From assembly GCA_954871525.1 (NCBI GenBank), contig OX940869.1, positions 20,054,001 to 20,118,000 on the forward strand: a DNA stretch of 64,000 bases. The letters run 5' to 3'. This document shows, piece by piece, positions 51,404-63,662 of the stretch (the first letter of the stretch is position 1; every line of letters starts with the position of its first letter). A program made the position numbers and the translations under genes. Source of the DNA: Parietaria judaica (Eukaryota > Streptophyta > Magnoliopsida > Rosales > Urticaceae). Below the pieces are notes generated by a model. The model was not told where the DNA came from. It searched no databases and saw only the letters and a program-made list of their open reading frames with translations.

Positions 51404-53197
51404 GCTCAATACAATTAATATAGTATAAAAAGAAGGGATATGTAATATCTATGTTTCGGCACCTATTTCAATTTTGAACGAACTCTTACGCGAAAATAAG
51501 CAATTAGAGACCAATATTCTTTAAGACTTCAAACTTGTGTTGTTTTTTTGGGCTCAATACAAATAAAATAGTGTATTACGAAGGTATATGGAATTATAGT
51601 GAAATTTCGGCACCTTTTTTAACTTCTAGCCAACTCGTACGCGAAATTAAGCTATTAGATCCCACGACTCCTTAAGCCTCCAAACTTGTTTGTTTAATGG
51701 GCTTAATACAATTAATATATTATATAAAGAAGGGATATGGAGATATATCTATGTGTCGGCACCTATTTTGATTTTGAACGAACTCCTACGCGAAATGAAG
51801 CTATAAGAGCCCAATATTCTTTAAGACACCAAACTTGTTTGTTCTTTTGGGCTCAATACAAATAATATAGTCTATAAAGAAGGTATATGGAATAATATAT
51901 ATGTTTGGGCACCGTTTTTGACTTCCAGTGAACTCGTACGCGAAATTAAGCTATTAGACCCCAAGATTCCTTAAGTCAACAAATTTGTTTGTTTATTGGG
52001 CTCAATACATTTAATATAGTATATAAAGAATGGATATGGAGAAATATCTATGTTTCAACACCTATTTTGATTTTGAACGAACACTTACGCGAAAGTAAGC
52101 TATTAGAGCTAAATATTCTTTAAGACACCAAACTTGTTTGTTTTTTTGAGCTCAATACAAATAATATTGTGTATAAAGAAGGTATATGGAATAATAGTTA
52201 AGTTTCGGCGCCTTTTTTTTACTTGTAGCGAACTTTTACATGAAATTAAGCTATTAGAGCCCAAGATTCCTTAAGCCTCCAAACATGTTTGTTTAATGGG
52301 CTCAATACAATTAATGTATTATATAAAGAAGGGATATGGAGTAATTTTTATGTTTCGGCATCTATTTTAATTTTGAATGAACTCTTATGCAAAATAAAGC
52401 TATAAGAGACCAATATTCTTTAAGAATCCAAACTTGTTTGTTTTTCTGGGCTCAATACAATTAATATAGTGTAAAAAGAAGGTTTATGGAATAATAGTTA
52501 GGTTTCGGCATCTTTTTTGACTTCTAGCGAACTCTTACGCGAAACTAAGCTATTAGAGCCCATGATTCCTTAAGACACCAAATTTGTTTGTTTATTGGGC
52601 TCAATACAACTAATATAGTATATAAAGAAGGGATATGGAGAAATATCTATGTTTCAACGCCTATTTTGATTTTGAACGAACTCTTACGCGAAAGTAAGCT
52701 ATTAGAGCTAAATATTCTTTAAGACTCCAAACTTGTTTGTTTTTTTGGGCTCAATACAAATAATATAGTGTATAAAGAAGGTATATGGAATAATAGTTAA
52801 GTCTCGGCGCCTTTTTTTACTTGTAGCGAACTTTTACATGAAATTAAGCTATTAGAGCCCAAGATTGCTTAACATTCACAAACTTGTGTGTTTTTTCGGC
52901 TCAATACAATTAATATTGTATATAAAGATGGGATATGGAGTAATATTTATGTTTCGGCATCTATTTTAATTTTGAACGAACTCTTACGCAAAATGAAGCT
53001 ATAAGAGACCAATATTCTTTAAGAATCCAAACTTGTTATTTTTTATGGGCTCAATACAAATAATATAGTGTAAAAAGAAGGTATATGGAATAATAGTTAG
53101 GTTTCGGCACTTTTTTTGACTTCTAGTGAAATCTTACGCGAAATTAAGCTTTTAGAGCCCATGATTCCTTAAGACTCCAAACTTGTTTGTTTTTTGG
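51404..53197. repeat. 12-mer HOR, copy 3 (1794 bp)
   Basis: Same twelve-monomer order. Private changes include GAAAATAAGC near 51492, CCCACGACTCC near 51662, AATATTGTG near 52166 and TTGAATGAAC near 52374. Confidence 0.88.
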
Positions 53198-54988
53198 GCT
53201 CAATACAATCAATATAGTATAAAAAGAAGGGATATGTAATATCTATGTTTCGGCACCTATTTCAATTCGAACGAACTCTTACGCGAAAGTAAGCAATTAG
53301 AGCCCAATATTCTTTAAGACTTCAAACTTGTGTTGTTTTTTTGGGCTCAATACAAATAAAATAGTGTATTACGAAGGTATATGGAATTATAGTGAAATTT
53401 CGGCACCTTTTTTAACTTCTAGCCAACTCGTACGCGAAATTAAGCTATTAGATCCCAAGACTCCTTAAGCGTCCAAACTTATTTGTTTAATGGGCTCAAT
53501 ACAATTAATATATTATATAAAAAAGGGATATGGAGATATATCTATGTGTCGGCACCTATTTTGATTTTGAACGAACTCCTACGCGAAATGAAGCTATAAG
53601 AGCCCAATATTCTTTAAGACACCAAACTTGTTTGTTCTTTTGGGCTCAATACATATAATATAGTCTATAAAGAAGGTATATGGAATAATATATATGTTTG
53701 GGGACCGTTTTTTACTTCCAGTGAACTCGTACGCGAAATTAAGCTATTAGACCCCAAGATTCCTTAAGTCAACAAATTTGTTTGTTTATTGGGCTCAATA
53801 CAATTAATATAGTATATAAAGAATGGATATGGAGAAATATCTATGTTTCAACACCTATTTTGATTTTGAACGAACACTTACGCGAAAGTAGCTATTAGAG
53901 CTAAATATTCTTTAAGACACCAAACTTGTTTTTTTTTTAGCTCAATACAAATAATATAGTGTATAAAGAAGGTATATGGAATAATAGTTAAGTTTCGGCG
54001 CCTTTTTTTTACTTGTAGCGAACTTTTACATGAAATTAAGCTATTAGAGCCCAAGATTCCTTAAGCCTCCAAACATGTTTGTTTAATGGGCTCAATACAA
54101 TTAATGTATTATATAAAGAAGGGATATGGAGTAATTTTTATGTTTCGGCATCTATTTTAATTTTGAACGAACTCTTATGCAAAATAAAGCTATAAGAGAC
54201 CAATATTCTTTAAGAATCCAAACTTGTTTGTTTTTCTTGGCTCAATACGATTAATATAGTGTAAAAAGAAGGTTTATGGAATAATAGTTAGGTTTCGGCA
54301 TCTTTTTTGACTTCTAGCGAACTCTTACGCGAAACTAAGCTATTAGAGCCCATGATTCCTTAAGACACCAAATTTGTTTGTTTATTGGGCTCAATACAAC
54401 TAATATAGTATATAAAGAAGGGATATGGAGAAATATCTATGTTTCAACACCTATTTTGATTTTGAACGAACTCTTACGCGAAAGTAAGCTATTAGAGCTA
54501 AATATTCTTTAAGACTCCAAACTTGTTTGTTTTTTTGGGCTCAATACAAATAATATAGTGTATAAAGAAGGTATATGGAATAATAGTTAAGTCTCGGCGC
54601 CTCTTTTTTACTTGTAGCGAACTTTTACATGAAATTAAGCTATTAGAGCCCAAGATTGCTTAAGATTCACAAACTTGTGTGTTTTTTCGGCTCAATACAA
54701 TTAATATTGTATATAAAGATGGGATATGGAGTAATATTTATGTTTCGGCATCTATTTTAATTTTGAACGAACTCTTACGCAAAATGAAGCTATAAGAGAC
54801 CAATATTCTTTAAGAATCCAAACTTGTTATTTTTTATCGGCTCAATACAAATAATATAGTGTAAAAAGAAGGTATATGGAATAATAGTTAGGTTTCGGCA
54901 CTTTTTTTGACTTCTAGTGAAATCTTACGCGAAATTAAGCTTTTAGAGCCCACGATTCCTTAAGACTCCAAACTTGTTTGTTTTTTGG
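53198..54988. repeat. 12-mer HOR, copy 4 (1791 bp)
   Basis: Same order, slightly shorter because of small deletions: TTCAATTCGAACG near 53263, GAAAGTAGCTATTAG near 53884 and a shortened ACTTGTTTTTTTTTAG near 53927. Private substitution TTGGGGACCG near 53698 is shared with the later unit at about 56686. Confidence 0.86.
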
Positions 54989-56184
54989 GCTCAATACAAT
55001 CAATATAGTATAAAAAGAAGGGATATGTAATATCTATGTTTCGGCACCTATTTCAATTTTGAACGAACTCTTACGCGAAAGTAAGCAATTAGAGCCCAAT
55101 ATTCTTTAAGACTTCAAACTTGTGTTGTTTTTTTGGGCTCAATACAAATAAAATAGTGTATTACGAAGGTATAAGGAATTATAGTGAAATTTCGGCACCT
55201 TTTTTAACTTCTAGCCAACTCGTACGCGAAATTAAGCTATTAGATCCCAAGACTCCTTAAGCCTCCAAACTTGTTTGTTTAATGGGCTCAATACAATTAA
55301 TATATTATATAAAGAAGGGATATGGAGATATATCTATGTGTCGGCACGTATTTTGATTTTGAACGAACTCCTACGCGAAATGAAGCTATAAGAGCCCAAT
55401 ATTCTTTAAGACACCAAACTTTTTTGTTCTTTTGGGCTCAATACAAATAATATAGTCTATAAAGAAGGTATATGGAATAATATATATGTTTGGGCACCGT
55501 TTTTGACTTCCAGTGAACTCGTACGCGAAATTAAGCTATTAGACCCCAAGATTCCTTAAGACACCAAATTTGTTTGTTTATTGGGCTTAATACAACTAAT
55601 ATAGTATATAAAGAAGGGATATGGAGAAATATCTATGTTTCAACGCCTATTTTGAATTTGAACGAACTCTTACGCGAAAGTAAGCTATTAGAGCTAAATA
55701 TTCTTTAAGACTCCAAACTTGTTTGTTTTTTTGGGCTCAATACAAATAATATAGTGTATAAAGAAGGTATATGGAATAATAGTTAAGTCTCGGCGCCTCT
55801 TTTTTACTTGTAGCGAACTTTTACATGAAATTAAGCTATTAGAGACCAAGATTGCTTAACATTCACAAACTTGTGTGTTTTTTCGGCTCAATACAATTAA
55901 TATTGTATATAAAGATGGGATATGGAGTAATATTTATGTTTCGGCATCTGTTTTAATTTTGAACGAACTCTTACGCAAAATGAAGCTATTAGAGACCAAT
56001 ATTCTTTAAGAATCCAAACTTATTATATTTTATGGGCTCAATACAAATAATATAGTGTAAAAAGAAGGTATATGGAATAATAGTTAGGTTTCGGCACCTT
56101 TTTTGACTTCTAGCGAAATCTTACGCGAAATTAAGCTATTAGAGCCCATGATTCCTTAAGACTCCAAACTTGTTTGTTTTTTGG
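54989..56184. repeat. 8-mer deletion unit (1196 bp)
   Basis: A 12-mer that has lost one tetramer. Order: TGTAATATC, TAGTGAAATTT, GATATATC, GTTTGGGCACC, GAGAAATATC, GTTAAGTCTC, GTAATATT, GTTAGG. The fourth monomer is a hybrid: it has the GACCCCAAGATTCC front of that class but continues into ACACCAAATTTG (about 55550-55570), which belongs to a different monomer. That places the exchange point in the last third of the monomer. Confidence 0.85.
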
Positions 56185-57677
56185 GCTCAATACAATCAAT
56201 ATTGTATAAAAAGAAGGGATATGTAATATCTATGTTTCGGCACCTATTTCAATTTTGAACGAACTCTTACGCGAAAGTAAGCAATTAGAGCCCAATATTA
56301 TTTAAGACTTCAAACTTGTTTGTTTTTTTGGGCTCAATACAAATAATATAGTGTATTACGAAGGTATATGGAATTATAGTGAAATTTCGGCACCTTTTTT
56401 AACTTCTAGCCAACTCGTACGCGAAATTAAGCTATTAGATCCCAAGACTCCTTAAGCCTCCAAACTTGTTTGTTTAATGGGCTCAATACAATTAATATAT
56501 TATATAAAGAAGGGATATGGAGATATATCTATGTGTCGGCACCTATTTTGATTTTGAACGAACTCCTACGCGAAATGAAGCTATAAGAGCCCAATATTCT
56601 TTAAGACACCAAACTTGTTTGTTCTTTTGGGCTCAATACATATAATATAGTCTATAAAGAAGGTATATGGAATAATATATATGTTTGGGGACCGTTTTTT
56701 ACTTCCAGTGAACTCATACGCGAAATTAAGCTATTAGACCCCAATATTCCTTAAGTCAACGAATTTGTTTGTTTATTAGGCTCAATACAATTAATATAGT
56801 ATATAAAGAATGGATATGGAGAAATATCTATGTTTCAACACCTATTTTTATTTTGAACGAACACTTACGCGAAAGTAAGCTATAAGAGCTAAATATTCTT
56901 TAAGACACCAAACTTGTTTGTTTTTTCGAGCTCAATACAAATAATATAGTGTATAAAGAAGGTATATGGAATAATAGTTAAGTTTCGGCGCCTTTTTTTT
57001 TACTTGTAGCGAACTTTTATGAAATTAAGCTATTAGAGCCCAAGATTCCTTAAGCCTCCAAACTTGTTTGTTTAATGGGCTCAATACAATTAATGTATTA
57101 TATAAAGAAGGGATATGGAGTAATTTTTATGTTTCGGCATCTATTTTAATTTTAAACGAACTCTTATGGAAAATAAAGCTATAAGAGACCAATATTCTTT
57201 AAGAATCCAAACTTGTTTGTCTTTCTGTGCTCAATACAATTAATATAGTGTAAAAAGAAGATTTCTGGAATAATAGTTAGGTTTCGGCATCTTTTTTGAC
57301 TTCTAGCGAACTCTTACTCGAAATTAAGCTATTAGAGCCCATGATTCCTTAAGACACCAAATTTGTTTGTTTATTGGGCTCAATACAACTAATATAGTAT
57401 ATAAAGAAGAGATATGGAAAAATATCTATGTTTCAACACCTATTTTGATTTTGAACGAACTCTTACGCGAAAGTAAGCTATTAGAGCTATATATTCTTTA
57501 AGACTCCAAACTTGTTTGTTTTTTTGGGCTCAGTACAAAGAATATAGTGTATAAAGAAGGTATATGGAATAATAGTTAAGTTTCGGCGCCTCTTTTTTAC
57601 TTGTAGCGAACTTTTACATGAAATTAAGCTATTAGAGCCCATGATTCCTTAAGACTCCAAACTTGTTTGTTTTTTGG
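56185..57677. repeat. Variant 10-mer unit (1493 bp)
   Basis: Ten monomers: the 12-mer order with the final GTAATATT and GTTAGG monomers missing. The GTTAAG monomer at about 57570 runs directly into GAGCCCATGATTCC (57635) and the next TGTAATATC monomer. This deletion differs from the one in the 10-mers that follow, though the length is the same. Confidence 0.83.
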
Positions 57678-59172
57678 GCTCAATACAATCAATATAGTAT
57701 AAAAAGAAGGGATATGTAATATCTATGTTTCGGCACCTATTTCAATTTTGAACGAACTCTTACGCGAAAGTAAGCAATTAGAGCCCAATATTCTTTAAGA
57801 CTTCAAACTTGTTTGTTTTTTTGGGCTCAATACAAATAATATAGTCTATAAAGAAGGTATATGGAATAATATATATGTTTGGGCACCGTTTTTGACTTCC
57901 AGTGAACTCGTACGCGAAATTAAGCTATTAGACCCCAAGATTCCTTAGGTCAACAAATTTGTTTGTTTATTGGGCTCAATACAATTAAAATAGTATATAA
58001 AGAATGGATATGGAGAAATATCTATGTTTCAACACCTATTTTGATTATGAACGAACACTTACGCGAAAGTAAGCTATTAGAGCTAAATATTCTTTAAGAC
58101 ACCAAACTTGTTTGTTTTTTTGAGCTCAATACAAATAATATAGTGTATAAAGAAGGTATATGGAATAATAGTTATGTTTCGGCGCATTTTTTTTACTTGT
58201 AGCGAACTTTTACATGAAATTAAGCTATTAGAGCCCAAGATTCCTTAAGCCTCCAAACTTGTTTGTTTAATGGGCTCAATACAATTAATGTATTATATAA
58301 ATAAGGGATATGGAGTAATTTTTATGTTTCGGCATCTATTTTAATTTTGAACGAACTCTTATGCAAAATGAAGCTATAAGAGACCAATATTCTTTAAGAA
58401 TCCAAACTTGTTTGTTTTTCTGGGCTCAATACAATTAATATAGTGTAAAAAGAAGGTTTATGGAATAATAGTTAGGTTTCGGCATCTTTTTTGACTTCTA
58501 GCGAACTCTTACGCGAAATTAAGCTATTAGAGCCCATGATTCCTTAAGACACATAATTTGTTTGTTTATTGGGCTCAATACAATTAATATAGTATATAAA
58601 AAAGGGATATGGAGAAATATCTATCTTTCAACGCCTATTTTGATTTTGAACGAACTCTTACGCGAAAGTAAGCAATTAGAGCTAAATCTTCTTTAAGACT
58701 CCAAACTTGTTTGTTTTTTTGGGCTCAATACAAATAATATAGTGTATAAAGAAGGTATATGGAATAATAGTTAAGTTTCGGCGCCTTTTTTTTAGTTGTA
58801 GCGAACTTTTACATGAACTTAAGCTATTAGATCCCAAGATTGCTTAACATTCACAAACTTGTGTGTTTTTTTGGCTCAATACAATTAATATTGTATATAA
58901 AGATGGGAGATGGAGTAATATTTATGTTTCGGCATCTATTATAATTTTGAACGAACTCTTACGCAAAATGAAGCTATAAGAGACCAATATTCTTTAAGAA
59001 TCCAAACTTGTTATTTTTTATGGGCTCAATACAAATAATATAGTGTAAAAAGAAGGTATATGGAATAATAGTTAGGTTTTGGCACCTTTTTTGACTTCTA
59101 GCGAACTCTTACGCGAAATTAAGCTATTAAAGCCCATGATTCCTTAAGACTCCAAACTTGTTTGTTTTTTGG
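57678..59172. repeat. 10-mer HOR, copy 1 (1495 bp)
   Basis: Ten monomers in the 12-mer order without the TAGTGAAATTT and GATATATC pair: the TGTAATATC monomer is followed directly by the GTTTGGGCACC type. Private changes include CCTTAGGTC near 57942 and ACACATAATTTG near 58549. Confidence 0.88.
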
Positions 59173-60668
59173 GCTCAATACAATTAATATAGTATAAAAA
59201 GAAGCGATATGTAATATCTATGTTTCGGCACCTATTTCAATTTTGAACGAACTCTTACGCGAAAGTAAGCAATTAGAGCCCAATATTCTTTAAGACTTTA
59301 AACTTGTTTGTTTTTTTGGGCTCAATACAAATAATATAGTCTATAAAGAAGGTATATGGAATAATATATATGTTTGGGCACCGTTTTTGACTTCCAGTGA
59401 ACTCGTACGCGAAATTAAGCTATTAGACCCCAAGATTCCTTAAGTCAACAAATTTGTTTGTTTATTGGGCTCAATACAATTAATATAGTATATAAAGAAT
59501 GGATATGGAGAAATATCTATGTTTCAACACCTATTTTGATTATGAACGAACACTTACGCGAAAGTAAGCTATTAGAGCTAAATATTCTTTAAGACACCAA
59601 ACTTGTTTGTTTTTTTTTAGCTCAATACAAATAATATAGTGTATAAAGAAGTTATATGGAATAATAGTTAAGTTTCGGCGCCTTTTTTTTACTTGTAGCG
59701 AACTTTTACATGAAATTAAGCTATTAGAGCCCAAGATTCCTTAAGCCTCCAAACTTGTTTGTTTAATGGGCTCAATACAATTAATGTATTATATAAAGAA
59801 GGGATATGGAGTAATTTTTATGTTTCGGCATCTATTTTAATTTTGAACAAACTCTTATGCAAAATGAAGCTATAAGAGACCAATATTCTTTAAGAATCCA
59901 AACTTGTTTGTTTTTCTGGGCTCAATACAATCAATATAGTGTAAAAAGAAGGTTTATGGAATAATAGTTAGGTTTCGGCATCTTTTTTGACTTCTAGCGA
60001 ACTCTTACGCGAAATTAAGCTATTAGAGCCAATGATTCCTTAAGACACCAAATTTTTTTGTTTATTGGGCTCAATACAATTAATATAGTATATAAAGAAG
60101 GGATATGGAGAAATATCTATCTTTCAACGCCTATTTTGATTTTGAACGAACTCTTACGCGAAAGTAAGCTATTAGAGCTAAATATTCTTTAAGACTCCAA
60201 ACTTGTTTGTTTTTTTGGGCTCAATACAAATAATATAGTGTATAAAGAAGGTATATGGAATAATAGTTAAGTTTCGGCGCCTTTTTTTTAGTTGTAGCGA
60301 ACTTTTACATGAACTTAAGCTATTAGATCCCAAGATTGCTTAACATTCACAAACTTGTGTGTTTTTTCGGCTCAATACAATTAATATTGTATATAAAGAT
60401 GGGAGATGGAGTAATATTTATGTTTCGGCATCTATTATAATTTTGAACGAACTCTTACGCAAAATGAAGCTATAAGAGACCAATATTCTTTAAGAATCCA
60501 AACTTGTTATTTTTTATGGGCTCAATACAAATAATATAGTGTAAAAAGAAGGTATATGGAATAATAGTTAGGTTTTGGCACCTTTTTTGACTTCTAGCGA
60601 ACTCTTACGCGAAATTAAGCTATTAAAGCCCATGATTCCTTAAGACTCCAAACTTGTTTGTTTTTTGG
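59173..60668. repeat. 10-mer HOR, copy 2 (1496 bp)
   Basis: Same order as copy 1. AAGCGATATG in the first monomer (59202) is shared with copy 3 only. GAAGTTATATGG near 59647 is shared with copies 3 and 4. Confidence 0.88.
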
Positions 60669-62166
60669 GCTCAATACAATTAATATAGTATAAAAAGAAG
60701 CGATATGTAATATCTATGTTTCGGCACCTATTTCAATTTTGAACGAACTCTTACGCGAAAGTAAGCAATTAGAGCCCAATATTCTTTAAGACTTTAAACT
60801 TGTTTGTTTTTTTGGGCTCAATACAAATAATATAGTCTATAAAGAAGGTATATGGAATAATATATATGTTTGGGCACCGTTTTTGAGTTCCAGTGAACTC
60901 GTACGCGAAATTAAGCTATTAGACCCCAAGATTCCTTAAGTCAACAAATTTGTTTGTTTATTGGGCTCAATACAATTAATATAGTATATAAAGAATGGAT
61001 ATGGAGAAATATCTATGTTTCAACACCTATTTTGATAATGAACGAACACTTACGCGAAAGTAAGCTATTAGAGCTAAATATTCTTTAAGACACCAAACTT
61101 GTTTGTTTTTTTTTAGCTCAATACAAATAATATAGTGTATAAAGAAGTTATATGGAATAATAGTTAAGTTTCGGCGCCTTTTTTTTACTTGTAGCGAACT
61201 TTTACATGAAATTAAGCTATTAGAGCCCAAGATTCCTTAAGCCTCCAAACTTGTTTGTTTAATGGGCTCAATACAATTAATGTATTATATAAAGAAGGGA
61301 TATGGAGTAATTTTTATGTTTCGGCATCTATTTTAATTTTGAACAAACTCTTATGCAAAATGAAGCTATAAGAGACCAATATTCTTTAAGAATCCAAACT
61401 TGTTTGTTTTTCTGGGCTCAATACAATCAATATAGTGTAAAAAGAAGGTTTATGGAATAATAGTTAGGTTTCGGCATCTTTTTTGACTTCTAGCGAACTC
61501 TTACGCGAAATTAAGCTATTAGAGCCAATGATTCCTTAAGACACCAAATTTTTTTTGTTTATTGGGCTCAATACAATTAATATAGTATATAAAGAAGGGA
61601 TATGGAGAAATATCTATCTTTCAACGCCTATTTTGATTTTGAACGAACTCTTACGCGAAAGTAAGCTATTAGAGCTAAATATTCTTTAAGACTCCAAACT
61701 TCTTTGTTTTTTTGGGCTCAATACAAATAACATAGTGTATAAAGAAGGTATATGGAATAATAGTTAAGTTTCGGCGCCTTTTTTTTTAGTTGTAGCGAAC
61801 TTTTACATGAACTTAAGCTATTAGATCCCAAGATTGCTTAACATTCACAAACTTGTGTGTTTTTTCGGCTCAATACAATTAATATTGTATATAAAGATGG
61901 GAGATGGAGTAATATTTATGTTTCGGCATCTATTATAATTTTGAACGAACTCTTACGCAAAATGAAGCTATAAGAGACCAATATTCTTTAAGAATCCAAA
62001 CTTGTTATTTTTTATGGGCTCAATACAAATAATATAGTGTAAAAAGAAGGTATATGGAATAATAGTTAGGTTTTGGCACCTTTTTTGACTTCTAGCGAAC
62101 TCTTACGCGAAATTAAGCTATTAAAGCCCATGATTCCTTAAGACTCCAAACTTGTTTGTTTTTTGG
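60669..62166. repeat. 10-mer HOR, copy 3 (1498 bp)
   Basis: Nearly identical to copy 2. Differences seen are TTTTTGAGTTCC near 60882, GATAATGAACG near 61033 and a longer T-run in AAATTTTTTTTG near 61547. Confidence 0.88.
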
Positions 62167-63662
62167 GCTCAATACAATCAATATAGTATAAAAAGAAGGG
62201 ATATGTAATATCTATGTTTCGGCACCTATTTCAATTTTGAACGAACTCTTACGCGAAAGTAAGCAATTAGAGCCCAATATTCTTTAAGACTTTAAACTTG
62301 TTTGTTTTTTTGGGCTCAATACAAATAATATAGTCTATAAAGAAGGTATATGGAATAATATATATGTTTGGGCACCGTTTTTGACTTCCAGTGAACTCGT
62401 ACGCGAAATTAAGCTATTAGACCCCAAGATTCCTTAAGTCAACAAATTTGTTTGTTTATTGGGCTCAATACAATTAATATAGTATATAAAGAATGGATAT
62501 GGAGAAATATCTATGTTTCAACACCTATTTTGATTATGAACGAACACTTACGCAAAAGTAAGCTATTAGAGATAAATATTCTTTAAGACACCAAACTTGT
62601 TTGTTTTTTTTTAGCTCAATACAAATAATATAGTGTATAAAGAAGTTATATGGAATAATAGTTAAGTTTCGGCGCCTTTTTTTTACTTGTAGCGAACTTT
62701 TACATGAAATTAAGCTATTAGAGCCCAAGATTCCTTAAGCCTCCAAACTTGTTTGTTTAATGGGCTCAATACAATTAATGTATTATATAAAGAAGGGATA
62801 TGGAGTAATTTTTATGTTTCGGCATCTATTTTAATTTTGAACAAACTCTTATGCAAAATGAAGCTATAAGAGACCAATATTCTTTAAGAATCCAAACTTG
62901 TTTGTTTTTCTGGGCTCAATACAATCAATATAGTGTAAAAAGAAGGTTTATGGAATAATAGTTAGGTTTCGGCATCTTTTTTGACTTCTAGCGAACTCTT
63001 ACGCGAAATTAAGCTATTAGAGCCAATGATTCCTTAAGACACCAAATTTTTTTGTTTATTGGGCTCAATACAATTAATATAGTATATAAAGAAGGGATAT
63101 GGAGAAATATCTATCTTTCAACGCCTATTTTGATTTTGAACGAACTCTTACGCGAAAGTAAGCTATTAGAGCTAAATATTCTTTAAGACTCCAAACTTGT
63201 TTGTTTTTTTGGGCTCAATACAAATAATATAGTGTATAAAGAAGGTATATGGAATAATAGTTAAGTTTCGGCGCCTTTTTTTTAGTTGTAGCGAACTTTT
63301 ACATGAACTTAAGCTATTAGATCCCAAGATTGATTAACATTCACAAACTTGTGTGTTTTTTCGGCTCAATACAATTAATGTTGTATATAAAGATGGGAGA
63401 TGGAGTAATATTTATGTTTCGGCATCTATTATAATTTTGAACGAACTCTTACGCAAAATGAAGCTATAAGAGACCAATATTCTTTAAGAATCCAAACTTG
63501 TTATTTTTTATGGGCTCAATACAAATAATATAGTGTAAAAAGAAGGTATATGGAATAATAGTTAGGTTTTGGCACCTTTTTTGACTTCTAGCGAACTCTT
63601 ACGCGAAATTAAGCTATTAAAGCCCATGATTCCTTAAGACTCCAAACTTGTTTGTTTTTTGG
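62167..63662. repeat. 10-mer HOR, copy 4 (1496 bp)
   Basis: Same ten-monomer order. It has AAGGGATATG instead of AAGCGATATG, and private changes CTTACGCAAAAG near 62548, GAGATAAATATTC near 62569 and TTGATTAACATTC near 63330. Confidence 0.88.

Noticed and set aside
59540..59734. 64-67-codon minus-strand ORFs at 59540, 61027 and 62534
   Set aside because: They recur at the 10-mer HOR period and cross a monomer boundary. They reflect repeat copying, not a gene family.
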